Shown: positions 53,368 through 64,000 of the stretch, piece by piece
How the letters are laid out: each line of letters starts with the position of its first letter
Numbering within the stretch: position 1 is the first letter of the stretch
Source: Crotophaga sulcirostris
Lineage: Eukaryota > Chordata > Aves > Cuculiformes > Crotophagidae
Direction: 5' to 3'
DNA length: 64,000 bases
Assembly: GCA_013397455.1 (NCBI GenBank)
Contig: VYZB01000119.1
Span: 2,196,672-2,260,671 of the forward strand
Position numbers and translations under genes: made by a program
The notes under the pieces: model-generated
Seen by the model: only the letters and a program-made list of their open reading frames with translations
Told to the model about the DNA's origin: nothing
Database searches by the model: none

Positions 53368-56300
53368 TGCACGAGCTGCCCCGTGTGTGTGCAGTAAAAG
53401 CAGGGCCTCCCCAGACACAGCTACACTGGGCCCTGTGAATAACACTGTCTAAATTTATGTTCTGCTATTGTTTGCCCTCCTTATCTTGGTCATAGACCTT
53501 GTCACCTTCGTTTTACATCTCTAGGAATTTTCTGCAATATGATAAGGGCTCTGGATCAGAGGAAAGGTCATTATTGATCTCACTTACTTTGATCTGTTTA
53601 GTGAAGGGAGACACTGACCCTATATAAGTATTTAATGGCTGTGAGTAATAGCCACAAACACCTTTGCAAATGTTTTATGGCCTCACAGTCATTTCTGAGA
53701 CCACTCCACTGCCTTTGCTACTGCATAGAAATGCAGTACTAAAGCCTCTCTGCCCCGTATTAGCTTTAATTGTAATTAGTTTAATTTTGTGCTCCACAGT
53801 TACTTTGATACTGCTGATGTTTGCTCCCCAGGTTTTCTTAAAAGATCAAATATGAAAAATACGTATCCTCAAGAAAAGACCAGGCTCATTTCATAGCTAA
53901 ATAAGGAAAACAGAGGTTTGCAAAAGCACGTACACGGCTGAGCTGATTTAGTTTCCTTTCTGCGCATTTCCATGACAATGAGGCTACATAAATGCATTCC
54001 AAACTGAACAGTTAGCGATGATAAAAGTGGGCAAAATATCAATACCATCTGCTCTCTCCTAATGCTCCAAGAGTGAAAACCTAAAATTAACCAAAGAAAA
54101 TGAGGTACTGAATAACCTCTCTCCCCCTCCAAAATCTTAGAGGCTTGCACATACCAGCAAAGAACCTGACCTTTAGTTCTTCATTGTTCCATATTGCAAT
54201 ATTTATATTTCAAATGTTTCCTTATCTTTAACTCAAACTATTGTGCTAGCACAGTTAAAATGACTGTAACTTCATAAAAATACAATAAATTCTTCTCCTG
54301 TTAGTAGTCTTCAGTACTGAGAGTGCTGTAACTGAGGAGAATAAACCACCGCGCTGTCAAAAATTTGACAGTGATTTTTAACCTGAATTTTGCATATACA
54401 CTTTCCCTTTTCCTTTCTAAAGTTAGCTGCTCTATGCTGAAAAGATTCCCATAAATGTCAACAGAGGAGCAGGAATAACGTATTTGTGTTATTTCAAAAA
54501 TCTTTTTTTTTCAGGTTCAGCCATTAAAACAAAAAGTAGTTCTGGTTCTTAACCTGGATATTTCAATTATTTGTTTGTATTTTGAATCACGGACGTTGAT
54601 TCCTTACATTCAATCAACAAAAGGAAAAAACCCAAACAAAGAGACCTCAAGCCTTTGAGCCTTGTCCTACAAGGCAGTCTATGCAGATCTCAGGGAAAAT
54701 TTAGTTTCTTTGTGTATATTATACATTTTATGTTGTCTGAAATCCTGCCACAAAGAGCCAGTGGCACAAGCAGATAATGCACTGAGACTGCTTGTATGCA
54801 GAAAGGAATATATTACAGTTGCTTGGTTGGATTTCACATGAAGAATCCTGATACCAACAGTCAACAAGCTCCTGCCACCGGTTCCACTGATGCTGTTGCA
54901 CTATAAGGTATGGATATGGTTTCGATTTTAATATCCTTCCAAAAGCAGCTGATAACACTGAAGGAAAAATTAAAAATCCCAGATTATTGGAAATATTACA
55001 GTTGCAGTATTTATTTTTGAAAGAAACAAAAAGACAAGGGAGTGTTACATCTTTCTACACACCCAGAGTGAAAAAACATCCCTAATTCTGAAATGGCTCA
55101 TCATGACCCCATCCACTCTCAGCAAGGTTGCTTACAAATGACAAAATCTATGAGATACTTGCTACTAAGATTCTCAGTACCTGAAAATGGATTTTTCTGG
55201 GAAAGGCAGGTCAGGAGAGGCCAGGCAGCTTTTGTGCATTTTTGCAACACCCAAGAATGAAGATGATGTCAAAGAGCTAACTCCCAGTTTGCTGGTTCTT
55301 AGTCTTAGGGAGCGTAGTGAGGCAAAGCTGAGCTACAGAAATTAAAGACATAGAGAAATAGATGTAAGACTTGGATCACAGGTCAAGCCAATCGAAAGAA
55401 AATAGTAAGAATAGAACTGGAGATTTTGGAAAAAAAAAAACAGAGTTAATCTATGACCAGAAACTAGAATTTCCTCTCATTTTTTTGGAAACACACTGAT
55501 ATGATTCTACACAGTAAGAACCTGAAAACGTACAGCTACATGTGAATTTTATTCACATAAATTGTCTCACTGGTGGCAATGGAATTATTCATATGAGGAA
55601 TATAGGCTTATTTCTAGAGTCTGAGCCAGCACACAGTGAATAGCTTCTATTTACCAGCTGAGCTAAGCATCCCACTGTCCTGTAGGAGGCTGGTAAAGTT
55701 ACCTGTTACTAGGAGTTTTACCTTCTCTTTCAGTATATAAATGCAGCGTTAATGCTACTGATGGCAACCGAGTAGTACTGCTCTTGCTGCTACATTTACA
55801 AAGTAAGAACAGATAATTATATGTAAAAAATGCTTCTATTTGAGAATTGTTAATAAATTTAATATGGAGAGAGATTCTGAAGCCTCAGTGAAAATGAAAA
55901 GCTAATACCATTAAATGGCTAAGGATGATTATTTTTGCAAAGGATGTGGATTATGCTAGTTCTCAGTATAAAAATAAAGAGAATAAAACTATGGCTATAA
56001 TTTAATCTTGGCAATATAAATAGGATATACAGATGCTTAATATTATACAGTAATTATAGATGGCTGAACTGAGAATAAACTTTTTTTCTAGATAATATTT
56101 TCTGATCTTGAAGGCCATTTTTAAATCTATGGCTAAGGCTTTGCCTTTCTGCCAAGGACATGAGTTAAATATTTAGTATAAAGTATAGTGATTTCTGAGC
56201 TTGACTTTTAATTATAATATGCAATCAGGCTGATAAGTCATGGGTCAAACAACATGACATTCACCAAATTGAAAGAGATAGGGGTGGGGGGTTTAATGAA

Positions 56301-57624
56301 ATTAGAAATTTATCTGATAATCAGAATCATATGTAACTAAAAGAAAAAATGACCACAGCATCTTTTCAAGTCTTCTGTGCTGTGAAAGGGCAAAAATGAA
56401 GGAAAAGACCTTTGACACATTCCTGAAGCTCAGAGTTGTCTAGCATGGTATCGTTGTGAAGCTGTAGGCTCTGCTATTGATATGCCATAGCTCTCTTAAC
56501 AGATGAAGAAAAGAAACATAGTACTATGGAAAAGTGAGAGGGAAGAGGCAAAGTGGCACTGATGTGATCAGCTTTAAGGGCATTTCACCTGAGGCAATAG
56601 AAGCAAAAGGGGCAATAAATAATTCACCAAGTAAATTACATTTCAAAAAAATGAGGTTGTCTTTCCCTTTCCCCTATCAATGAAAAACATTCTTAAAAGA
56701 ACTTTCTGCAGAAATAGATGCAAAAGCTTCTGCCAAGAAACATTCTCATCCAGTTATATATGGTGAAACAAAGCAATCCTCCTCAGAAAGCTGCCCACTG
56801 AGAGGACAGGAGTCTGGAATAAACCTGGCTATATGAGGAATAAGGCATCAGACACAGCCCAGTGTTCTCAGGCCAGACCTAAGTTCATAGAAATTGTCAT
56901 AAGTTGTCTGAGTTCAGTTACACCAGGGAGTTGGTGTCCCTGGAGGATTGTGAAAAGTTTTGTTAAAGTCAAGTTAATGAAAATGTAAGTTCAGAACACT
57001 GCAAACTGACACCCAAGAGAAGGGGAAGCATGTTTATCAGCTTGACTTGGCTGCACTGGGAGTGAAAACTACAGCATTTTCAATCAGTGGAGAGTGTGTG
57101 CAGCAGATAAGTCTGTACATAGGGAGGGCTGGAGAAAGCGTGCGGAGGATTTTAAATAGGACACAGAAAAACTTAATTTAACAGACAAAAGTAATTTAAG
57201 TTTAAAAAGGAACAGCTGGATCCTTATCAGGGTTTACACTGATTTAAACAGAATTTAGGATATGGCAGATCAACAGGACAGCATAACTTTTGATTTATAG
57301 CTTGCAAGTTACCCCATGCTAAGGTACCTCTGCTCTAACCATGAACCAGGCACTGCAGGGCGACATCCTTCCTAAAGAAATGGGGTAAACCCACTGGTAT
57401 TTACTGTGGCATGGGACATACCCTTCGGTGGGTCCCATGGGGCAGCTCACAGATTACAAGGTCAAGCTTAATTTACTCAGTTGTTAATTGTCTTTGGACC
57501 TGCGCTCTTAATCCTGGTAAACATCAGGACTTTGCTGGTAGCAAAGGCCAGCACTGGAAGTGTTAAGCCTCTCTTGTTCTTTGCTGCTCACCCCTGTACT
57601 ATATTGCTCTCCTTTGCTGGCGCT

Positions 57625-57692
57625 GGGCTTGAAGATCTTAGTCTTTTCTAACCTTAATGATTCTATGATTAGATGATTCTATTAAGCTCTAA
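57625..57692 (+). mobile_element. CR1 3' tail fragment
   Basis: The sequence reads GGGCTTGAAGATCTTAGTCT then TTTCTAACCTTAATGATTCT and ATGATTAGATGATTCTATT. This is the standard CR1 3' end, with the classical ATTCTATG octamer tail. Nothing upstream of about 57625 is recognisable, so the insertion is extremely truncated. Its tail type differs from that of the 33.5- and 42.6-kb copies. Confidence 0.82.
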
Positions 57693-57754
57693 ACATCACT
57701 ATTTTAGCTTTCAAGGAATAAGTTATAAACTAGATCCTTGACCCAGACTATGAA

Positions 57755-57780
57755 CCCCCTCCCCCCCCCATAAAAACCCC
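57755..57780 (-). other. Possible G-quadruplex site on minus strand
   Basis: The plus strand has runs of five, nine and four C (57755-57759, 57761-57769, 57777-57780). On the minus strand these G-runs can supply four GGG blocks with short loops if the run of nine is split. Formation is a prediction from base runs only. Confidence 0.4.
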
Positions 57781-58717
57781 TGCAATATTTCTTCTGATTC
57801 CTCATATTTAAGTCCTACAGGCAAGACCCGTGCCATAGAGGAGGTGGAAAAGGAAGAAGCAGAATGGAACAGGGGACAGGACAGTATGAGAATTATTTAA
57901 CGTGGCTTTGTTGCCAGAGAAAGTGCAGCAAAGACCACCGCTGCAGCTTTGGTGCTCAGCCTACCTGCTTTTAGATCAAATGTGAATTTATCAGGCTTTG
58001 GAAGGCAAAGATCTCAGTGAGGCTACAGATGGCTAGAGAGGAAAACAAAATAAGAGAAGATGGAGGTAATCAGAGAAAAGCACTAGATTCCCATTTCTAA
58101 AATCAAGGTATGTTGAGGGTTTTCTACTTTTGCTATGCACAGTCTGCCAGGAAAGAGGTAGCTCTTCTCTATCTGAAAATGTCTTAAAATTGAACTATGC
58201 TTTCAAGTGAATATTATGTATTTTTCAGGCACGTATTCCAGCTCATACCTAGTGTGATGATTTCTTATACCCCATGTGAACAAAAGTTCCAAAGATCCTC
58301 TGAGTATTTCCCGGTATCATTTTCAAGAAGGCAAAAAAAAAGGAGAAAAAAAAAATACCCAGTAAGCTTTTCAAGAAACAAATTCACTTCACTTGTTCCA
58401 GATAAAGTCCCCAAAAGAGGCAGTGCCCAGAAGGTTTCCTGTCTTTAAGGAATACAGTATTCTGGCTTGAAGCTGAAGAAATTCTTGCAAAATTCTTCTT
58501 TCTGGGGAGTATCTACTGGTTTTTATGGCACCATAATCCTATGAAACATCTACATCTGTCATCAACTAGTTTCTCTCCGTTAATAGATTCTTCTCAGGCT
58601 TACTTGGGGATTCATTATCATTATCATGTACGAGGTGAATTGTATTTAAAAGAGCAGATTACGGATAACAGTACAAAGAAAAAGGGAGCGAGAGGATGAA
58701 ACATTTAAACCCTTATA

Positions 58718-58785
58718 GAATTCCTACTGATATCAGTAGGAGTCTTTCCACAGGTTTAGTGGAGTGTGAGCTATGCCCTTATTTA
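58718..58785. repeat. Perfect 20-bp palindrome in a possible ancient repeat
   Basis: TCCTACTGATATCAGTAGGA (58722-58741) is a perfect palindrome with no spacer. It and the bases that follow (GTCTTTCCACAGGTTTAGTG, then GAGCTATGCCC) resemble, from memory, a dispersed sauropsid repeat built on CATTGA.TTCAATGGGAGTCT TTCCATTGACTTCAATGGG-type units. The resemblance is loose in the second half. The palindrome is certain; the family assignment is inference. Confidence 0.4.
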
Positions 58786-60658
58786 TCTGACATTTTCTCT
58801 GAGCTGTAAAAATGCCTGTAGTTACAGATACTCACTAAAAGTCTGCCTACTAAGAACAAAAAGTGAATGAAGGATCATACAGTTATATTTCCAAAAGGAG
58901 ATAAGTACTATTTTATGCATATTATGATAGCAGGAAATAGAATGAATTATTAATACTTGAAGAGATTTGAATACAATAATTTACTGTTGAAAATGGGTAT
59001 GCATGCAGTTGCTAGAACAACAGAGCTCTCCTACACTAAGTACTCTAAACTCCTAAAAATAAACCCCAGTTCATTACAATTAATAGCTGAGATTTCACTT
59101 AATTTCCTTTAGTGGAATCAAGTCAATATTGTTCACAAGGTGAACAGAAGTTACACGTGACATGTGGTTAAACACTGAAATCCACTGAAGTGTGTCTTTG
59201 GATACAGGAACAATTCTGTTGGATGACTAAAAGTCTCCTTTTTCTAGAGGCTGGCTAATGTGGCTACAAAATTGGGAAGGTGAGCTGCCCTGGGAGATGC
59301 CTGGGGTGACTATCTCCTAAGAGAGCAAGCCTACCTGCTAACATCACACCAATCTCTAAATCCTCCTTCAGTCAGTAAGGCTGTGTTTAGCCTCCCTGGC
59401 AGTGGTGTTTTGTGGTGCACTCATCTTCCAGGGCTTTTTGACTGCCCAGTATCCCAGCTCTTGGGCACAGCCCAAGACCCTTGCTGTTGCATGAGTCAAG
59501 TGAAAGAGAATGCCCAACAGAACACTCATTCATGGTCAGGCTATGAGCTGCTTTCAGCTCTTGGAAATTCTGTTTGTGGCTGAGAGGAGGATGCTAATTC
59601 CACAGCATCCTTTGAGTAGGTTTTATCATTCCTGTGACAACTGTGCTATGAAATGCCAGGTGGTGTTCACCTCCTACCCCATCTCTTGGTTCTGTCCACC
59701 CCAGAAATAAAAACACTGGAATGGCACAGAATCCTAATGTGAAAAGTAACGCTGCATAAAGCAGCCGGGCTAGTTTTGGGCTAGCTACAACTTCAGAGTG
59801 CCTGTAGGATATTGCAAAACAAGCAAGAAAAATACTAATACCCTGCACATATTGGTAAGGTTATTCTTTGTAAACTGATCTCCACATTTGCTCCCGCTCT
59901 CGTTGCAGTATACCCCAACCAGCATTACTTGTTTCTAAGTTAAGCATCTTCCTACATATCTAGCCAAGAAAGAGAGATCAGACTCCACAGACGGCAATCC
60001 CTTCCTTCCTTTGGTAGCTAACTGGGAGTGTGAGACAAACATCTCCCACAGATCCCTTTCTCCATGCACTCAAAAATCACTTCAATAAACAAAGCAGTGA
60101 GCAAGAGAGTCGAAGAAATAATACTTTTTGCATAGTTGCTTCTGAGTGCAATGAATTTCTATTATTACTTAACATTTGTTCTTCAATCATGTTTACAATC
60201 CATAAGGAAGGCGTTGCCCTCTTGGTTAGGCATTGTACTAACATTTAATAAATTAGCCTTCTTCAAGCTTGTCTTGTGTGAAAGCCTAAGCAGTCTAGAA
60301 ACATAGGGTATGAATGCTTGATATAACAAAGGCAGGAGCCAAAGAACTGAGTTAGAGTTGAGGCAAAATAATAGGAAGTGACCAACTCTTAGCTGATCTG
60401 GAGTAGGGATTAACACAGTTACCTGTTATAAGGTGGTACACTTCTATATGAATCATGAAATTGGAGGTTTTCTTCTTTAAGAAGAAGAAATGAGACACAA
60501 AGTTTCCCTGTGTTAAAAAAATTAAAATCTGTAACAATTCAATGAATGTTTTTTGTTTCATAGGTGAAGTGAGTTTCCATACCCTTCTGTAATTGCAAGT
60601 AAGGATCAGCAGTTCTTGCAGCTAAATGAGCATATTTCATGATTGTCTATGTTTACAT

Positions 60659-60686
60659 GAAAAGGAAGGGAAGGAGGGAGGGAGGA
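60659..60686. repeat. Purine-rich GGAAGG/GGAG tract
   Basis: A 28-base run of A and G only, made of AAGG, AAGGG and GGAGG units. It lies directly upstream of the CR1 fragment that begins near 60700 but is not part of its consensus. Confidence 0.75.
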
Positions 60687-60699
60687 CCATAATATCCTA

Positions 60700-60857
60700 T
60701 ATTATATATCTCCATCCTTAAAAATTTTCAAAACTGGAATACACAAGCCCTATATAACCCGATCAAACTTTGAAGTTAACCTTGCTTTGAGTAGAAAGTT
60801 GGAATAAATAATCTCCAGAGGTACCTTCCAGACGTATTTTCATATTTTCTGTGGTCC
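60700..60857 (+). mobile_element. Degraded CR1 3' region
   Basis: In order, the sequence has ATCTCCATCCTTAAAAATTT, TCAAAACTGGAATACACAAG and CCCTATATAACCCGATC. Then follow ACTTTGAAGTTAACCTTGCT, TTGAGTAGAAAGTTGGAATA, AATAATCTCCAGAGGTACCT and TCCAGACGTATTTTCATATTTTC. This matches block by block the end of ORF2 and the 3' UTR of avian CR1 (TCTCCATCCTTGGAGAT, CTGGACAAGGCCCTGAGCAA, CCCTGCTTTGAGCAGG, GATCTCCAGAGGTCCCTTCC). All reading frames are broken. Divergence is clearly higher than for the copies at 12.7, 24.4 and 42.6 kb, so this is an older insertion, perhaps related to the minus-strand copy at 10.95 kb. Confidence 0.82.
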
Positions 60858-63800
60858 GTGAAAAGTTTTCACAGGGAACTATATAATTTTTGCAAAATAA
60901 GTGCCTAAATCAAACACACGGTACAAAATATTGAAACAACGCCACAAAATAAGCACCCTTGTGCTAGGAAATTAAGTGAGTACCTTTCATCCATGGAGGT
61001 ACGGTTCAACATGGGGATTGAAGCCTATTGACAAGATGAGAAATGCAACCTTATACTATCACTCTTCAAGTAGCATACGACATTGAAACAATAAAGTTTG
61101 GATATAAGCATAAAACAGGAAAAGAAGCAAAATTTAGCTAGAGATGGGCAAGTTGCTGCTACTGCACAAAGTACTGTGGAATCATGGAAAATAAGTTCTT
61201 AGCATTTATGGCTGTTTTGCAAACCCCATGCCAAAACCGACACCTTATTTGATACACATACTTTGAAAAGCTGAAAAGATGATCTGTAGTTCTTGTAATG
61301 ATTGAATACTCGCTGCCTGAGCCTTAGCTGAGCTTTGTACTGAGCACAGTGTAAGTGCACAGTTTTCAGTGCAACACCATCATGCTAAGCTAGGGGTTAA
61401 CTGAGCAGTCAGTCAGTCAGGCACCTGAGGGTGTCCAGTAGTGAGCATTGGATACTGCAAGATAACTTCCAGTTACAGTTTTAAAAGTTTAAACAGATTC
61501 ACCTCTGCAAAGTTTGTCAGGTGTCTTAATGCAGCCCCTGAATCACCGTTGTATATACACAGCGTATATCATTGAGTTAGACTGGCATCATTTCAGCCAG
61601 ACACGGCACAGACTGCCAAGTGAATTGCCCACTGGCTTCACGCTAGGAAGACTAAGAGATGAGGGCTAAGGAAAAGTTACTGTTAAATGTAGTTTAAACA
61701 ATTTTGCTTCATTCTAAATGTCAGCCTGAAATTTTCCAGAGTTTTAATCTGCCAAGTGTATGCAGGCTGGTGATTTCAGCTAAATGATTCCCAACCTTTA
61801 TTGTCCCAATCTTATTTTAAAGCATGCACCTTGCTGGAACAGACCAAGAACACCCACATGAATAAGGTGGGCGGGTGCTTCTCTTTTGCTAGCTAGAAAC
61901 TGACAAATAGGTTTTATTTCCTTTGATGCTCTACTTGCATTATTGTAAATCCCACTCAGCTTTGGAAAAGAAAAAAAGAGACAGCGCAATTATACCTTCT
62001 TCTAAAAGAGTAGAGGATTCACTACGGAATTTTGTACAACTGTGGGAGGCCAAATATATCAAAATATTCTCTATGAGGCTGATAGATTGCCGTACTTAAA
62101 AGGTAATGCCTGAATGAATGTATCTGTAGGTAGCCATAAAAACGTTTTGAAGACAAGGGGAGGAAATTAAAGGAGTTGAAATGTCACCTGGCAAAACAAA
62201 AGTCATTCTGAAAACAAATGTTGACACTTGGGAACAGAGATCCTTTGGGAGTGAGACTCTAAGCTCTATGGCATTTGGCAGGAGGCCACAGAAGTTAGCA
62301 TGAGTACCCCATCGCTGGGGCTGAGTGATAGACCTTCTGGCTTCCTCCATACGATGAGAAAAATATTTATTTCATATGGGTCATTTCTGGCAAGTTAACG
62401 AAGGAAAAAATCCCAATACATCTGCAAAGGAGATACCTCCTTCCACAGAGGGCAGCGGCTCTTTGCCCGGTTTTCTTCTAGGTGGACGTAACCGTGTTAG
62501 GCAGGGTAACTTTAAACAGAAGCTCTGGAGTACCATGGGAGAGAGAACTTTTTGGGGTACCTGTAAATCTATATGGTGACATTCTCTGGCTATGTTTCTT
62601 TTTCAGCATCACTGCCTACTGTTCAAGATTCAGCTGTTCCTTGGAGGGTTCATTGCTGGCTGGAAGGTACAGATTATGGAAGCGGTCCCCTTCTGGACAT
62701 TGCTGAGTACTTATATCTAAAAGCATAAACTGGGCTTGAAGCTGATTTTTTTTGTTTCCAGACACCACTGCAGAGATTTTCCAGAATCAAAGCACAAGGT
62801 CTTGAAAACAAAACAAAAAAAGGCCAACAGAAAGCTGTGTGAGTCAGAGAACTGGCAGCATGATGCGAGGTTGTTCAGTTCCAGCCCACAGGGACGAACC
62901 AAATTGAGAGTACCTGAAGGTCACTTTATCTGCTGGCTCTCAGCTGACCTATGTGAAGTGAATCTTTAGTCTCAGTCCATGGCTAGGGTGAAGAGAAGAC
63001 TATCCAGAAACAACTAACAGCTCTTGGACCTAGCAGTATCCTGCATGAGGTATCTTTTCTTTGTCTGTGTTTATACAGGCTCAGCTTCTCAGTACTATTT
63101 GTCTGTCGCTTTCTCCTCATCCAGAACTACAGTAGAGCAATGGCAATGCTCAGGAAGGGATATTCGAAGTTGGATTCAGCCCTGCTGGCACTGGGGTATG
63201 CCAAAGAGTTAAACAATTTGTAAATTACTGTCTCCAAGTTGTTCAGTTAGTCTTTCTCCATGACTTCCTATTCCAACTCCTTAATTTATGCTCACTATTG
63301 TTACTTCTTATAGCAAGAAGTTTGACATGCTGGCACTCAGCTGCTGTTTCTCCTGACTGGAACAGAGTCCACTGCTTCTTCCAGTGCCTTAACTGTTTTT
63401 ATAGACTGTCCCAGCCTTTGATGGAGTACAGTAGACTCCCCTTGCTAGGGCAGACACATGCTGTTGATAAGCTTTGCCAGCACTGAATAAAACATCATGT
63501 CTTTTCTTTATACTCCACAGTAGCTGTTTGCAATGGCCTTAAATTCATGTTAATACGGATAGTAAATTTTGACTTATATTTTTTATGAGGCTGGAATTCT
63601 TTCTATCATTAAGGAAATTAAATAAAAATGTCCATTAGCACTTAAATAACAACATGAAAGTTGCAGTTCTCTTCTATTGTACCTTGAAATAATCGGCCCT
63701 GATAGCATGGTACAGTATCACTTGGGGTGTCCTTTTTTTGAAATTTTAAGCGACAGAAGAGAGGATCCTCCCACAGTTTCATTTGTGCTGCATTACTCTC

Positions 63801-64000
63801 CTCTGCAGGTAATTTCCTGATTTTTTGGTATGAGTAACAGTAGCAAAATCTGCATGATGAAATAAGGTTTTTATCATCTAGTGTATCTGTACTAAGCCTG
63901 GCTACACCAGACTCCAGTCTTCAGCTGAGTCTTTGGGCACAACCAGAAAGTGATGGCAGTTCTTCTTAGCAGTGACAAAATGTGGATTTTTGCCTTTACT
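60858..64000. other. Non-coding DNA to the window end
   Basis: No gene or recognised interspersed repeat. Open frames are below 85 codons. A short (CAGT)n run lies at 61406-61420. The window ends without any feature crossing its right edge that I can identify. Confidence 0.65.
61406..61420. repeat. Short CAGT microsatellite
   Basis: Three full CAGT units plus CAG in direct succession. It is short and probably stable. Confidence 0.7.

Larger units (their letters stand above)
48184..57624. other. Non-coding DNA with one pyrimidine microsatellite
   Basis: About 9.4 kb without a supportable gene. Open frames remain below 95 codons. Small features are the microsatellite at 50498-50552, a two-copy TTTTTCAAAAGTA duplication near 50997-51024, a small CpG cluster at 53303-53382 with an 11-bp tandem duplication, and an 8-bp hairpin at 55540-55558. 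Confidence 0.6.
57693..60699. other. Non-coding DNA, C-rich tract and palindrome
   Basis: No supportable gene. It contains the C-rich tract at 57755-57780 and the palindromic repeat at 58718-58785, both listed separately. Open frames are all below 90 codons. Confidence 0.6.

Noticed and set aside
1..64000. CRISPR arrays, prokaryotic operons, phage or plasmid systems
   Set aside because: No regularly spaced repeats, no Shine-Dalgarno-led gene arrays and no long ORFs; composition and CR1 content are those of a sauropsid genome.
1..64000. tRNA genes or tRNA-derived SINEs
   Set aside because: I found no convincing A-box plus B-box (GGTTCGANTCC-type) pair at tRNA spacing on either strand by eye; a covariance-model scan was not possible.

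Overview
This window looks like vertebrate nuclear DNA, most probably from a bird. It is AT-rich, CpG-poor and full of stop codons in every frame. The only interspersed repeats I can place with confidence are CR1-type LINE fragments: short, 5'-truncated and ending in CR1-like 3' tails. CR1 also occurs in turtles and crocodilians, but the low repeat density and the lack of other recognisable transposon families fit a bird better. I cannot name the species or locus.

I found no supportable protein-coding gene, tRNA, rRNA, CRISPR array or prokaryotic operon. The longest open frames (about 60 to 166 codons) are what chance gives in 64 kb. Several are antisense shadows of CR1 copies or products of a simple repeat. 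The window is therefore intergenic DNA or part of a very long intron.

Layout. 1-10.9 kb: no recognised gene or repeat. 10.95-11.17 kb: CR1 on the minus strand. 12.74-13.06 kb: CR1 on the plus strand, of a subfamily seen again at 42.57-42.94 kb, with a tail-only fragment at 33.5 kb. 22.9-23.2 kb: a probable very old CR1/L3-like piece on the minus strand. 24.36-24.65 kb: CR1 of a second subfamily. 48.05-48.18 kb: a 131-bp imperfect inverted repeat that looks like an old non-autonomous DNA element. 50.5 kb: a pyrimidine microsatellite. 57.6 kb and 60.7 kb: two further CR1 3' ends. 58.7 kb: a 20-bp perfect palindrome inside what may be an old sauropsid repeat. The rest appears to be unique-looking non-coding DNA.

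No set of genes works together here. The items most worth checking are the 48.05-kb inverted repeat, the 58.7-kb palindrome, the CR1 subfamily with a changed tail unit, and a startless open frame at 39.6-40.0 kb. I found no evidence for a new molecular system.
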